Assembly (NCBI GenBank): GCA_943372995.1
Contig: CALSAQ010000001.1
Location: 248,001-312,000 of the forward strand
Source of the DNA: CAJBVG01 sp943372995
GTDB lineage: Bacteria; Bacteroidota; Bacteroidia; Sphingobacteriales; Sphingobacteriaceae
Length of the DNA: 64,000 bases
Direction: 5' to 3'
In this document: piece after piece, positions 7,936 to 16,899 of the stretch
Position numbering within the stretch: the stretch's first letter is position 1
Layout: each line of letters opens with the position of its first letter
Program-made: the position numbers and the translations under genes
Notes under the pieces: generated by a model
The model's input: the letters and a program-made list of their open reading frames with translations, nothing else
Told to the model about the DNA's origin: nothing
The model's database searches: none

Positions 7936-10479
7936 ATGTCAGAAAACGATAGAATTATCCCGATTAACATTGAAGAAGAAATGAAGGCCGCTTACATCGA
8001 TTATTCGATGTCGGTAATTGTTTCTCGTGCCTTACCAGATGTACGTGATGGATTAAAACCGGTGCACAGAAGAGTGCTATACGGAATGTTAGATTTAGGG
8101 GTAACCAGTGGAAAGCCCTTTAAAAAATCAGCGAGAATTGTAGGGGAAGTATTAGGTAAGTATCACCCACATGGTGATGCCTCAGTTTATGATACCATGG
8201 TGCGTATGGCCCAAGACTGGTCGTTACGCTACATGATGGTGGATGGCCAAGGTAACTTTGGCTCTATAGATGGCGATAGCCCTGCGGCTATGCGTTATAC
8301 CGAAGCACGCTTAACCAAAGTGGCGGAGGAGATGTTGAACGACATCAACAAAAATACAGTAGATTTTCAGTTAAACTTCGACGATTCCTTAGAAGAACCA
8401 ACCGTATTACCAGCTAAAATTCCAAATTTATTGGTAAACGGTACTTCAGGTATTGCCGTGGGTATGGCCACCAATATGGCTCCTCATAACCTTAGAGAGG
8501 TTATTGATGGGATAAATGCATACATCGACAACAGAGAGATTGAAATCTCTGAATTAATGAAATATGTAAAAGCACCAGATTTCCCTACTGGTGGTATTAT
8601 TTATGGTTATGATGGAATAAAAGACGCTTACCATACGGGTAGAGGTCGTGTAGTAATGCGCGCTAAAGCCGAAATAGAAACCTATGGAAATGATCGTGAG
8701 CGTATTATCGTTACCGAGATTCCATACCAGGTGAATAAAGCGAACATGATTGAGCGTACTGCTGAATTGGTGAACGAGAAAAAATTAGAAGGAATTTCGG
8801 ATATCAGAGATGAGTCGGATAGAGATGGGATGCGTGTAGTTTACGAGATTAAACGTGATGCTAACGCAGGTGTGGTATTAAATAATTTATATAAATATAC
8901 TGCGCTACAAACCTCATTTTCAATCAATAGTATCGCTTTAGTTAAAGGTCGTCCAATGATGTTAAATCTTAAAGATTTAATCCATCATTTTGTGGATCAC
9001 CGTCATGATGTGGTAGTTCGCAGAACTAAATTCGAACTCGACGAAGCAGAGAAAAGAGCACATATCTTACAAGGTTTATTAATTGCTCTCGATCATTTAG
9101 ATGAAGTGATTGCCTTAATCAGAAATTCAAAAACTCCAGAAGAAGCTCGTGAAGGCTTAATGGAGAAATTCGGATTATCTGAAATACAAGCGAGAGCAAT
9201 CCTCGAAATGCGTTTAAGAGTATTAACCGGATTAGAGCGTGATAAGATAAAAGCAGAATACGAAGAATTAATGGCCTTAATTGAGCGCTTAAAAGCGATT
9301 TTGGCTGATGAAGGTATTCGTATGCAGATTATTAAAGATGAATTAGCAGATATCAGAGAGCGTTTTGGCGATGATCGTCGTTCTGAAATTGTGTATGCCG
9401 GTGGTGATTTCCGCATGGAAGACATGATTGAGAACGAAGAGGTGGTTATTACGGTTTCTAATGCAGGTTATATCAAACGTACCGCATTATCGGAATACAG
9501 AGTACAAGGAAGAGGTGGTAAAGGTTCTATGGGAAGTAATTCTCGTGAAGAAGACTTTATCGAACACCTATTTATTGCTTCTACACATAATTACATCCTA
9601 TTCTTTACCGAATTAGGAAGATGTTATTGGTTAAAAGTTTACGAAATACCAGAAGGAACACGTACTTCTAAAGGAAGGGCGATTCAAAACTTGGTTAACA
9701 TAAGTAAAGAAGACAGGGTTAAATCGGTGATTAACGTGACCAATTTAACTGATGAAGAGTACTTGAAAAACAACTACATCATTATGTGTACTAAGAATGG
9801 TACCATTAAGAAAACCTTGTTGGATGCTTATTCTAACCCAAGAGTAACGGGTATTAATGCCATCAACATCAATGAAGGGGATCAATTACTTGACGTATTG
9901 TTGACAAATGGAACATCAGAAATACTCATGGCATTACGTTCTGGAAGAGCAATTCGCTTTAACGAAAGTACTGTTCGTCCGATGGGAAGAACCGCTACTG
10001 GAGTAAGAGGAGTTACCTTAGCCCATGCGAAAGATGAGGTAGTAGGTATGATTGCGATTAACGATCCAGAGACCACAATATTAGTAGTTTCTGAAAAAGG
10101 ATACGGAAAACGTTCTGATATTGAAGACTATAGAGTAACCAACAGAGGCGGTAAAGGGGTGAAAACTATCCAAGTAACCGACAAAACTGGTGAACTTATC
10201 GGTATTAAAGACGTAAAAGAAACCGATCATTTAATGATCATCAACAAATCGGGCTTAACCATAAGAATGGAAGTTTCAGACTTAAGAGTTATGGGTAGAG
10301 CTACTCAAGGAGTTCGATTGATTAAATTAAATGATGATGATGCAATTGCTTCAATAGCGAAAATTGAAGATGTTAAAGAGGATGAATTAAGTGCGGAATC
10401 GGATGTTGATAACACTTCAAGTGAAGATACACAAAGTGATAATAATCAAGAAGATAACAATACTAATTTAGAGGAATAA
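7936..10479 (+). CDS. gyrA: DNA gyrase subunit A
   Basis: The 847-residue GyrA breaks and rejoins DNA in the A2B2 gyrase. The breakage-reunion domain shows DGLKPVHRRVLYGM, the QRDR YHPHGDASVYDTMVRMAQ (~76-93) and the catalytic tyrosine in MRYTEARLT (Tyr121). The C-terminal pinwheel has the GyrA-box-like GRGGKGSMG (~530) and later beta repeats, followed by a ~45-residue acidic tail, usual in Bacteroidota. The position equal to E. coli Ser83 is Ala82 here; the acidic Asp85 is kept. Ala at this place is linked to lower quinolone susceptibility, for example in mycobacteria. The TPR gene follows after 15 bases. Confidence 0.97.
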   Translation: MSENDRIIPINIEEEMKAAYIDYSMSVIVSRALPDVRDGLKPVHRRVLYGMLDLGVTSGKPFKKSARIVGEVLGKYHPHGDASVYDTMVRMAQDWSLRYMMVDGQGNFGSIDGDSPAAMRYTEARLTKVAEEMLNDINKNTVDFQLNFDDSLEEPTVLPAKIPNLLVNGTSGIAVGMATNMAPHNLREVIDGINAYIDNREIEISELMKYVKAPDFPTGGIIYGYDGIKDAYHTGRGRVVMRAKAEIETYGNDRERIIVTEIPYQVNKANMIERTAELVNEKKLEGISDIRDESDRDGMRVVYEIKRDANAGVVLNNLYKYTALQTSFSINSIALVKGRPMMLNLKDLIHHFVDHRHDVVVRRTKFELDEAEKRAHILQGLLIALDHLDEVIALIRNSKTPEEAREGLMEKFGLSEIQARAILEMRLRVLTGLERDKIKAEYEELMALIERLKAILADEGIRMQIIKDELADIRERFGDDRRSEIVYAGGDFRMEDMIENEEVVITVSNAGYIKRTALSEYRVQGRGGKGSMGSNSREEDFIEHLFIASTHNYILFFTELGRCYWLKVYEIPEGTRTSKGRAIQNLVNISKEDRVKSVINVTNLTDEEYLKNNYIIMCTKNGTIKKTLLDAYSNPRVTGINAININEGDQLLDVLLTNGTSEILMALRSGRAIRFNESTVRPMGRTATGVRGVTLAHAKDEVVGMIAINDPETTILVVSEKGYGKRSDIEDYRVTNRGGKGVKTIQVTDKTGELIGIKDVKETDHLMIINKSGLTIRMEVSDLRVMGRATQGVRLIKLNDDDAIASIAKIEDVKEDELSAESDVDNTSSEDTQSDNNQEDNNTNLEE

Positions 10480-10494
10480 TTTAACAGAAATAAT

Positions 10495-11649
10495 ATGAAA
10501 AAGTTAAGTTTGCTGATCATACTAGCTAGCTTCGCCTGGGGTGTGAAAGCACAAAATGCAGAGGTATTAAATGCCTTCAATTATCACAAGTTTAAGGAAT
10601 TTGATAAGGCCAAAATCTCTATTGATAAGGCAATATTGGACCCTAAAACAGGGATAAGTGCAAAAACATGGTACTACAGAGGTTTAATTTATCAAGATAT
10701 TGAAGAGAGTTTAGAAGCGAGTGTAAAAGCTGTAGACACACAATCTCTTGATAAAGCCATCGAATCGTATATTAAAGCTTTAGAATATGATACTAAAAAG
10801 TCTTATTCAGAGGATATTAAGAAAAGATTGCCATACCTTCAAAACAGGTATGTAAACAAAGGTGTGGATAAGTACAAACAGAAAAAGTACCAAGAAGCAG
10901 CTGATTTATTCTTAAAATCAGCTTCAATCTCGGAGAAAGTTTACAGTAAAATCGATACCAACCTTATTTTCAACGCGGCTTTAGCATCAATAAATGCTAA
11001 AAACTTAGGTCAACAAAAAGAATTATTGTCGCGTTTAGTAGATTTAAAATACCCAGATGCTGAGATTTATCGCTCATTAGCAAATGTATACTTCGCTGAA
11101 AAAGACACTACTAAAGGATTAGATTACATTGCTCAAGGTAGAAAGACCTTCCCGAACAACAACACCTTAATGATTGATGAATTAAACATCTACATGGCTA
11201 GGGGACAGTCGAAACAAATGATTTCTAAAATGGAAGAAGCAGCTCGTGCCGATTCTACTAATAAAACCCTTTGGTTTGCTTTAGGAACCACTTACGACAA
11301 TATGGGTAAGAAAAAAGAAGCTGAAGTAGCGTATAAAAAAGCCTTATCTATAGACGAGTCGTATTTCGATGCTTTATATAACTTAGGAGCGATGCACTAT
11401 AATGCTGGCGTAGAGGTTTATAACAAAGTAAAAGACTTGCCTATTAGCAAAGAGAAAGAGTACAATGCAGGAAAAGCAAAATATGTAGCTTCTTTTAACA
11501 AGTCGTTGCCATATTTAGAAAAAGCGCTTGATTTACAACCTAATGATGTTAATACTTTATTGTCATTAAAAGAGGTATATGCAAAGCTGGATAACTTTAC
11601 TAAATCAGCTGAAATGAAGAAACGTATTGAAGCTATTAAGAAAAAATAG
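10495..11649 (+). CDS. Exported tetratricopeptide-repeat protein
   Basis: The protein (384 residues) begins with a signal peptide (MKKLSLLIILASFAWGVKAQ). Its body is made of TPR-type helix pairs, the clearest being ALGTTYDNMGKKKEAEVAYKKALSI (~260-285) and DALYNLGAMHYNAGVEVY. TPRs mediate protein contacts in the periplasm or at the outer membrane; no enzyme motif is visible. It lies 15 bases after gyrA and is followed by a very strong hairpin at 11697 that could stop its transcript. Partner unknown. Confidence 0.8.
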   Translation: MKKLSLLIILASFAWGVKAQNAEVLNAFNYHKFKEFDKAKISIDKAILDPKTGISAKTWYYRGLIYQDIEESLEASVKAVDTQSLDKAIESYIKALEYDTKKSYSEDIKKRLPYLQNRYVNKGVDKYKQKKYQEAADLFLKSASISEKVYSKIDTNLIFNAALASINAKNLGQQKELLSRLVDLKYPDAEIYRSLANVYFAEKDTTKGLDYIAQGRKTFPNNNTLMIDELNIYMARGQSKQMISKMEEAARADSTNKTLWFALGTTYDNMGKKKEAEVAYKKALSIDESYFDALYNLGAMHYNAGVEVYNKVKDLPISKEKEYNAGKAKYVASFNKSLPYLEKALDLQPNDVNTLLSLKEVYAKLDNFTKSAEMKKRIEAIKKK

Positions 11650-11663
11650 CTAAGACATTTAGT

Positions 11664-13769
11664 TTGCAAGTGCTTTATATAACACAAGTATTTAATAAAA
11701 AGCTATTGAGAGCATTCTCAATAGCTTTTTTATTGTGCATTTCTCCGGTTTTGCTGTTCGCACAAAAAGAAAGCGATTTCTGCACCAAAAGCAGTAAACT
11801 GAGCTATATCATCAATAAACTCCATTATAATCCTCCAAAAGCCGATTCAGCGTTTTTAAAACAAGTTGTCGAAGCCTTTTTATTCTCCATAGATGGTCAG
11901 GGAATCATTTTGTATCAAAAAGATATTAATGAAATAGACAAAATTCGGGCTTCTGAGAAGAACACAGAACAAGCCTATTGTAAGATCTATGAGTATACGA
12001 ATAGCATATACAAAAGGAGGCTTTTAGAAACGGATAGCTTGATTTTGGGGACTAAAACCAATGAGCAGAAATGGATAAATGCTCAGCATTTAAACATTAA
12101 TGAACAGTTTACCAGAAATTACCCCATTGCTACTAAGGATAAAATCGAGAGAGTAAATACCTGGTACAAATGGTATTTCTTAAGGCAATTGGATATAAAA
12201 GAAAAGCTTTTAACAGGAAATGAATGGGATAAAAACAGTGATTTAAGAGCTGTGGCCAGCAATAACCTTAGGAAAAATGTGAAGAGAAGGTTGGATAATC
12301 CAAATGGAGTTTCAGCATATTTAGAAGAGAATCTCTTAGAGGCTATTGCCCAAAGCTGCGATCCACATAGTAATTACTTTACTCCAGTATCTAAAAAGCA
12401 GTTCAATGAGTCGCTATCAACAATGGTAGAGAAATTCGGGATATCCTTTTTTGATAACGAATCGGATGTAATAGAAATAGGTTCCATTGCACCAGGGAGC
12501 TCTGCCTGGAAATCGAACAAACTCAATATTGGCGACATTATACAAAAGGTACAATTTCCGAATAAGCCTGTAATAGATGCCAGTACCATGAGCAGTTACG
12601 AACTGAGCAATGCATTAGACCTTTCGAACGACAAGGAAATTGTACTTACCGTAGTAAAAAAGAGCAATGAAATAGAGGAGGTGAAGATTACCAAAGAACT
12701 GATTCCCTCTGAAGAAAACATGATTACAGGGTATATCATCGGCGATTCTATCCCTATGGGTTATTTATCGTTACCGAGTTTCTATACCGATTTTAAACAA
12801 GGAAATGTTTCAGGCTGCGCGAATGATGTAGCTAAAGAACTCATTAAACTAAAGCAGGAAAATATACAAGGACTAATCATCGACCTCAGAAATAATGGAG
12901 GAGGATCTATCGATGAGGCCATCAATTTAGCAGGAATATTTGTCGACCAAGGGCCATTATTCTTCGAACAAACTAAAAATGCAAAAGCCAAGCTGATAAA
13001 AGATGCCAATAGAGGTCTTATTTATGCAGGGCCAATAGTAATCCTGATTAATAAGAATAGTGCATCGGCTTCTGAGCTCTTTGCGCAGATACTCAGGTCG
13101 TACCATAGAGCAATTATAGTAGGAGACCGATCATTTGGTAAAGCTTCGGCTCAAGTAATCTTTCCTTTAGATACCACAGTGAGCTTATTTGGCAATAGAA
13201 CGGTGTTTAATACCGACGATGGTTTTGTAAAGTTAAGCATTGGTCGATTGTATGATGTTTCAGGTAAAACCTATCAAAAAGATGGATTAGAACCCGATAT
13301 TAAGATTCCAGATGTATGGACTAAAGCAATTGAAACAGAAGATTACTTTAAAAATGCCTTCCCAAACGATCAGATTAGCAGAAATATCAATTTATCGGTT
13401 TGGCCTGATACCAAAATAGAGTATTGCGCCGAAAAAAGTAAGGAAAGGATTGGAGCTAGTGCTCAATTTAAACATATACAAAAATTGATGGATACAGTGA
13501 GTTGGACCTATAATTCGTATAAAATACCAATCACGCCAAAGGCTTATGCCGATTATAGAACTAACTATAAGAATTTACAAACCAACATAGATAAACTTAA
13601 TACCTTATCAGAAGGACTATTGACAATTAAACCAAGTAAGTATACCTTAGAAATTATGAAGGTCGATCCATTCTTAACGATGTCGACAGAATTAAGCATA
13701 GAAGACATTAAAAGTGACTTATATATAAAGGAGAGTTACAACATCTTAAATGACTATATATCAAAATAA
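11664..13769 (+). CDS. S41 (C-terminal processing) peptidase with PDZ domain, non-ATG start
   Basis: The 701-residue protein has a hydrophobic export signal (AFSIAFLLCISPVLLFAQ), an N-terminal helical region, a PDZ domain (~250-330; GSIAPGSSAWKSNKLNIGD), and an S41 catalytic domain with LIIDLRNNGGGS (~412-423), the serine motif NKNSASASELFAQ (~462-474) and the Lys in DRSFGKASAQ (~487-496). It should cleave near C-termini of exported proteins. No ATG precedes the mature part; TTG at 11664 or 11706, or GTG at 11670, must start it. The signal-peptide codons also form a 15-bp hairpin. The next gene starts two bases after the stop. Confidence 0.85.
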   Translation: MQVLYITQVFNKKLLRAFSIAFLLCISPVLLFAQKESDFCTKSSKLSYIINKLHYNPPKADSAFLKQVVEAFLFSIDGQGIILYQKDINEIDKIRASEKNTEQAYCKIYEYTNSIYKRRLLETDSLILGTKTNEQKWINAQHLNINEQFTRNYPIATKDKIERVNTWYKWYFLRQLDIKEKLLTGNEWDKNSDLRAVASNNLRKNVKRRLDNPNGVSAYLEENLLEAIAQSCDPHSNYFTPVSKKQFNESLSTMVEKFGISFFDNESDVIEIGSIAPGSSAWKSNKLNIGDIIQKVQFPNKPVIDASTMSSYELSNALDLSNDKEIVLTVVKKSNEIEEVKITKELIPSEENMITGYIIGDSIPMGYLSLPSFYTDFKQGNVSGCANDVAKELIKLKQENIQGLIIDLRNNGGGSIDEAINLAGIFVDQGPLFFEQTKNAKAKLIKDANRGLIYAGPIVILINKNSASASELFAQILRSYHRAIIVGDRSFGKASAQVIFPLDTTVSLFGNRTVFNTDDGFVKLSIGRLYDVSGKTYQKDGLEPDIKIPDVWTKAIETEDYFKNAFPNDQISRNINLSVWPDTKIEYCAEKSKERIGASAQFKHIQKLMDTVSWTYNSYKIPITPKAYADYRTNYKNLQTNIDKLNTLSEGLLTIKPSKYTLEIMKVDPFLTMSTELSIEDIKSDLYIKESYNILNDYISK
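11697..11730. terminator. Perfect 15-bp hairpin inside the S41 signal-peptide codons
   Basis: AAAAGCTATTGAGA (11697-11710) plus one more base pairs perfectly with its complement (11716-11730) over the loop GCAT. It has the A-stem-T form of a bidirectional intrinsic terminator and lies 48 bases after the TPR stop, yet it is also coding sequence for the S41 protein. Confidence 0.75.
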
Positions 13770-13770
13770 T

Positions 13771-14817
13771 ATGAAAAAACACCTAACGCGATTATTTACC
13801 ATTTTTACACTGATGACTATACTAGGCATTAGTACTTCAAAGGCCCAGGATTTTACTAATGCTGGTCAGTATTTCGATTATGTAAGCAAAGAGTTTAAAG
13901 CCATTTCTGCGGAAATGTGGGATTATACAAGTGCGGCAGCGCACGGTAAAAGAGCCAAAACGGTAGAGAATAAACGTAAAGAAGTGATTAATCAGATAGG
14001 ATTGGCTATTAACAAGATATCTAAAATTCCGCCGTTTAATGGGAGTAAGGAGTACAAAGATTCCGTATTATCGTATTTAAAGCTATGCCGACTGGTAATG
14101 AATGAAGATTATGCGAAAATTGTGAACATGGAAGAAGTGTCGGAGCAATCTTATGATTTAATGGAGGCATACTTGTTGGCGAAGGAAATGGCGAGTCAGA
14201 AACAGAAAGCAGCAGGTGAAATGGTGCAAGCAGAGCAACGTAAATTTGCTTCAAGTAATAATATAAATCTTATTGAAAGTCAGGATGATATATCTAAGAA
14301 ATTAGAAGAAGCGAGCCTGGTTTATAAATACTATAATGAAGTGTATTTGATCTTCTTTAAAAGTTATAAACAAGAGATGTATTTGTTAGATGCCTTAGCG
14401 AAAAGCGACATTAATGGTATAGAACAGAACAGAAGTGCATTGGCTAGTACAAGTGCTGAGGGTAAGCAGAAATTAGTGGCCATTAAGGGCTATAAAGGTG
14501 ATTTATCACTAAAATTAGCTACTATGGAGTTATTAAGCTTTTATGAGAGAGAAACTAATAAGTTCGACGATATTACGAATTTCTACATACAGAAGGAGAA
14601 GTTCGAAAAGATTAAATCGGTATTAGATGCGAAGAAAGAGAAAGACAGAACCAAAGAAGATATTGATCAATACAATTCGGCCGTAAATAATTACAATGCA
14701 TCAACGGCAAAATACAATGCATTGAATAACGAATTTAATCAGACTCGAGGAAAATTAATTGATAAATGGAACGATACAGGAGATAAAATGCTCGATAAAT
14801 ATGTTCCTAAAAAGTAA
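13771..14817 (+). CDS. Exported helical protein, possibly LIC11966-like
   Basis: I use the ATG at 13771, two bases after the S41 stop, because it opens a signal peptide (MKKHLTRLFTIF to ISTSKAQ); an upstream ATG at 13750 overlaps the S41 gene. The mature ~325 residues are helical and lysine/glutamate-rich, with a region NEDYAKIVNMEEVSEQSYDL and AEQRKFASSNNINLI that resembles the LIC11966 surface-protein family, though I hold this loosely. No catalytic motif is seen. Operon position suggests it works with the S41 protease in the envelope. Confidence 0.65.
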   Translation: MKKHLTRLFTIFTLMTILGISTSKAQDFTNAGQYFDYVSKEFKAISAEMWDYTSAAAHGKRAKTVENKRKEVINQIGLAINKISKIPPFNGSKEYKDSVLSYLKLCRLVMNEDYAKIVNMEEVSEQSYDLMEAYLLAKEMASQKQKAAGEMVQAEQRKFASSNNINLIESQDDISKKLEEASLVYKYYNEVYLIFFKSYKQEMYLLDALAKSDINGIEQNRSALASTSAEGKQKLVAIKGYKGDLSLKLATMELLSFYERETNKFDDITNFYIQKEKFEKIKSVLDAKKEKDRTKEDIDQYNSAVNNYNASTAKYNALNNEFNQTRGKLIDKWNDTGDKMLDKYVPKK

Positions 14818-14836
14818 GGCTATAGTTATTCAATTG

Positions 14837-14868
14837 TTAAAGGCTGATTTTTACAAATCGGCCTTTAA
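14837..14868. terminator. Hairpin terminator after the S41 operon
   Basis: TTAAAGGC-T-GATTT pairs with AAATC-G-GCCTTTAA around TTAC, a 13-bp stem with one wobble. There is no long T tail beyond the stem. Confidence 0.5.
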
Positions 14869-14974
14869 TGCTATATAAGGGGATGTTTTCCAATTTATTA
14901 TTTAACATAATATTAATTATAGGACAAAAGTGTATATCGAAAACTTCAATGAAATAAAGTGATTTGAAGAATTA

Positions 14975-15022
14975 TTTGCGTAGTTAAATAGCTACGCTTA
15001 TATTTGTAGTCAAATAACTACA
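14975..15022 (+). promoter_or_regulatory. Promoter with two palindromic operators upstream of the ArsR gene
   Basis: TTTG (14975-14978), a 20-base spacer and TATATTTG (14999-15006) give a near-perfect Bacteroidota promoter. One palindrome, GCGTAG-TTAAATAG-CTACGC (14978-14997), fills the spacer. A second, TGTAG-TCAAATAA-CTACA (15005-15022), covers the end of the -7 box and the expected start of transcription. Their shared core is GTAGTYAAATARCTAC. Binding of an ArsR dimer to either site would block the promoter, so autorepression is likely. Confidence 0.75.
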
Positions 15023-15025
15023 TTT

Positions 15026-15355
15026 ATGAATTTACGTAGAGATGTTTTTCAGGCAATAGCCGAACCTACCCGCAGAGCAATACTCCTTTTACTCGCTACA
15101 CAATCGATGAGCGCTGGTGCAATTGCTGCTAATTTTGATACAGCTCGACCAACGGTTTCTAAGCATTTACAAATTCTGACCGAATGTGAATTGCTCAAGC
15201 AAGAACAACAAGGTCGTGAAATCTATTATCACCTTAATCCGATTAAAATGAAAGAAATTGCCGATTTCGTAGAGCCTTTCCGTCAGATGTGGGACGAACG
15301 ATTTAATCACCTGGAAAGAATTATGTCTGCCTATAAACCTAAAAATAAAGCATAA
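15026..15355 (+). CDS. ArsR-family winged-helix repressor
   Basis: A 109-residue ArsR/SmtB-type regulator: residues ~8-20 FQAIAEPTRRAIL, then the recognition helix region TARPTVSKHLQILTECELLKQEQQGREIYYHL (~40-70). It lacks the CxC metal motif of arsenic sensors and resembles the SRPBCC-linked subgroup (YczG/SdpR type). Twin palindromes upstream suggest it represses its own operon. Its stop overlaps the ATG of the SRPBCC gene by one base. Confidence 0.92.
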   Translation: MNLRRDVFQAIAEPTRRAILLLLATQSMSAGAIAANFDTARPTVSKHLQILTECELLKQEQQGREIYYHLNPIKMKEIADFVEPFRQMWDERFNHLERIMSAYKPKNKA

Positions 15356-15819
15356 TGGAACTGAAAACTAAAATACACGCCGAAGAAGGCCAACAAGATT
15401 TACTCATTACTCGTGAGTTTAATTTACCCTTAGAATTGCTGTTTAAAGCCTATGAAGACCCCGAAATTGTACAACAATGGATGGGAACAAAGGTAATTAA
15501 GCTCGAAAACAAGAACCATGGTAGCTATTTATACGAAACCACAGATCCTAAGGGAAATGTGCATCGCTTTCATGGAACTATACATGAGTTTAGTGAAAAT
15601 GACAAAATCATCCGCACGTTCGAAATGGAGAACACACCTTTTGCTGTACAGCTTGAGTTTTTAACTTTCGAAAGATTGAGCGACGATACCAGTAAATTAA
15701 GCATGCATATAGTATATAAATCTAAAGCTTATAGAGATCAGATGTTAGCCTTACCGTTTGCTCAGGGAATTAATATGGCGCATAATCGATTAGAAGAAAT
15801 TGTAAAACAACTAAAATAA
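15355..15819 (+). CDS. SRPBCC (AHSA1-type) domain protein
   Basis: The 154-residue protein has the AHSA1 layout: LLITREFNLPLELLFKAYEDPEIVQQWMG at the start, a beta sheet with HGTIHEF, and a C-terminal helix beginning GINMAHNRLEEIV. It likely binds a small hydrophobic ligand. Coupling to the ArsR gene by a one-base overlap is a recurring arrangement in many bacteria, where regulator and ligand-binding protein respond to the same stress. The ligand is unknown. Confidence 0.88.
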   Translation: MELKTKIHAEEGQQDLLITREFNLPLELLFKAYEDPEIVQQWMGTKVIKLENKNHGSYLYETTDPKGNVHRFHGTIHEFSENDKIIRTFEMENTPFAVQLEFLTFERLSDDTSKLSMHIVYKSKAYRDQMLALPFAQGINMAHNRLEEIVKQLK

Positions 15820-15826
15820 AAACACC

Positions 15827-16201
15827 ATGTCGAAAAGAAACAAGATTATTTATTGGATAGCAACTCTTTGGTTATCCTTAGGAATGGTATCAACAGGAAT
15901 TGTGCAATTATTAAAAGTACAATCGGAAACCGATTTTATTCTTAAAATGGGCTACCCAAGCTATTTGTTAACTCTATTAGGGATTACAAAACTTTTAGGA
16001 GTAATTGCGATATTGATTCCTAGATATCCTTTGGTAAAAGAATGGGCTTATGCAGGCTTTACTTTTATGATGTTGGGAGCTATATATTCTCACCTATACC
16101 TCCATCATTCATTTGCGGAGAGCTTCCCTCCTGTATTATTATTAATTTTAAGTAGCGTATCTTGGTATTTCAGACCTGAGAGCAGAAAACTAGTTAAGTA
16201 A
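15827..16201 (+). CDS. DoxX-like membrane protein
   Basis: This 124-residue protein has four membrane helices and DoxX-like features: helix 1 IIYWIATLWLSLGMVSTGIVQLL, then MGYPSYLLTLLGITKLLGVIAIL, PLVKEWAYAGFTFMMLGAIYSHL, and PPVLLLILSSVSWYFRP. DoxX-like proteins are small inner-membrane proteins of mixed or unknown role. Seven bases separate it from the SRPBCC gene, so it belongs to the ArsR-controlled operon. Confidence 0.88.
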   Translation: MSKRNKIIYWIATLWLSLGMVSTGIVQLLKVQSETDFILKMGYPSYLLTLLGITKLLGVIAILIPRYPLVKEWAYAGFTFMMLGAIYSHLYLHHSFAESFPPVLLLILSSVSWYFRPESRKLVK

Positions 16202-16225
16202 AACAGTAATTATAGTTATATAAAC

Positions 16226-16786
16226 ATGGCAAACAAGAAATTATCCAAAGAGGCAATTAAAGACTTGCTTCAGATTTTAAAAACTCGATTTGAGAAGAAT
16301 ATGAATCGACATAAGGGAATGGACTGGACTAAAATTCAAGCGAAGTTAGAAGCACAACCAGAAAAGTTATGGTCCTTGGATGAAATGGAGATTACAGGTG
16401 GAGAACCCGATGTAGTAGCCTATGATAAAAAAGCTGATGAATATATATTCTTCGATTGCTCGGCCGAAAGTCCTAAAGGTCGCAGAAGTATTTGTTACGA
16501 TCCAGAAGCTTTGGAATCGAGAAAGGAACATAAACCTGCCGACAGTGCAATTGGTATGGCTAAAGATATGGGAATAGAAATTCTTGATGAGGAGCAATAC
16601 AAGGAACTTCAGAAATTAGGCAAATTCGACACTAAAACTTCGAGTTGGATAAAGACACCAGCAGAAATTAGAAAGCTAGGTGGAGCTATCTTCGCCGACT
16701 GCAGATACAACCATATATTTGTTTACCATAATGGTGCCGAATCCTATTATGCTGCAAGAGCATTTAGAGGGTCATTAAGAATTTGA
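16226..16786 (+). CDS. DUF4256 protein
   Basis: At 186 residues this is a full-length DUF4256 protein, recognised by RHKGMDWTKIQAKLE, SLDEMEITGGEPDVVAYD, FFDCSAESPKGRRSICYD and the C-terminal HNGAESYYAARAFRG. The family has no assigned function. ArsR-SRPBCC-DoxX-DUF4256 sets recur in Bacteroidota and Firmicutes, which supports a shared stress role. The gap to the previous gene is 24 bases. Confidence 0.92.
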   Translation: MANKKLSKEAIKDLLQILKTRFEKNMNRHKGMDWTKIQAKLEAQPEKLWSLDEMEITGGEPDVVAYDKKADEYIFFDCSAESPKGRRSICYDPEALESRKEHKPADSAIGMAKDMGIEILDEEQYKELQKLGKFDTKTSSWIKTPAEIRKLGGAIFADCRYNHIFVYHNGAESYYAARAFRGSLRI

Positions 16787-16899
16787 GTACTAATTCATAT
16801 TAATTAACGCTTGGTTTTTACTTTTTATTTGGAAAAAAATATTGTATATAATATATTATATTGTATATATTTATTTGAACTAACTAAAACCAATAAATT

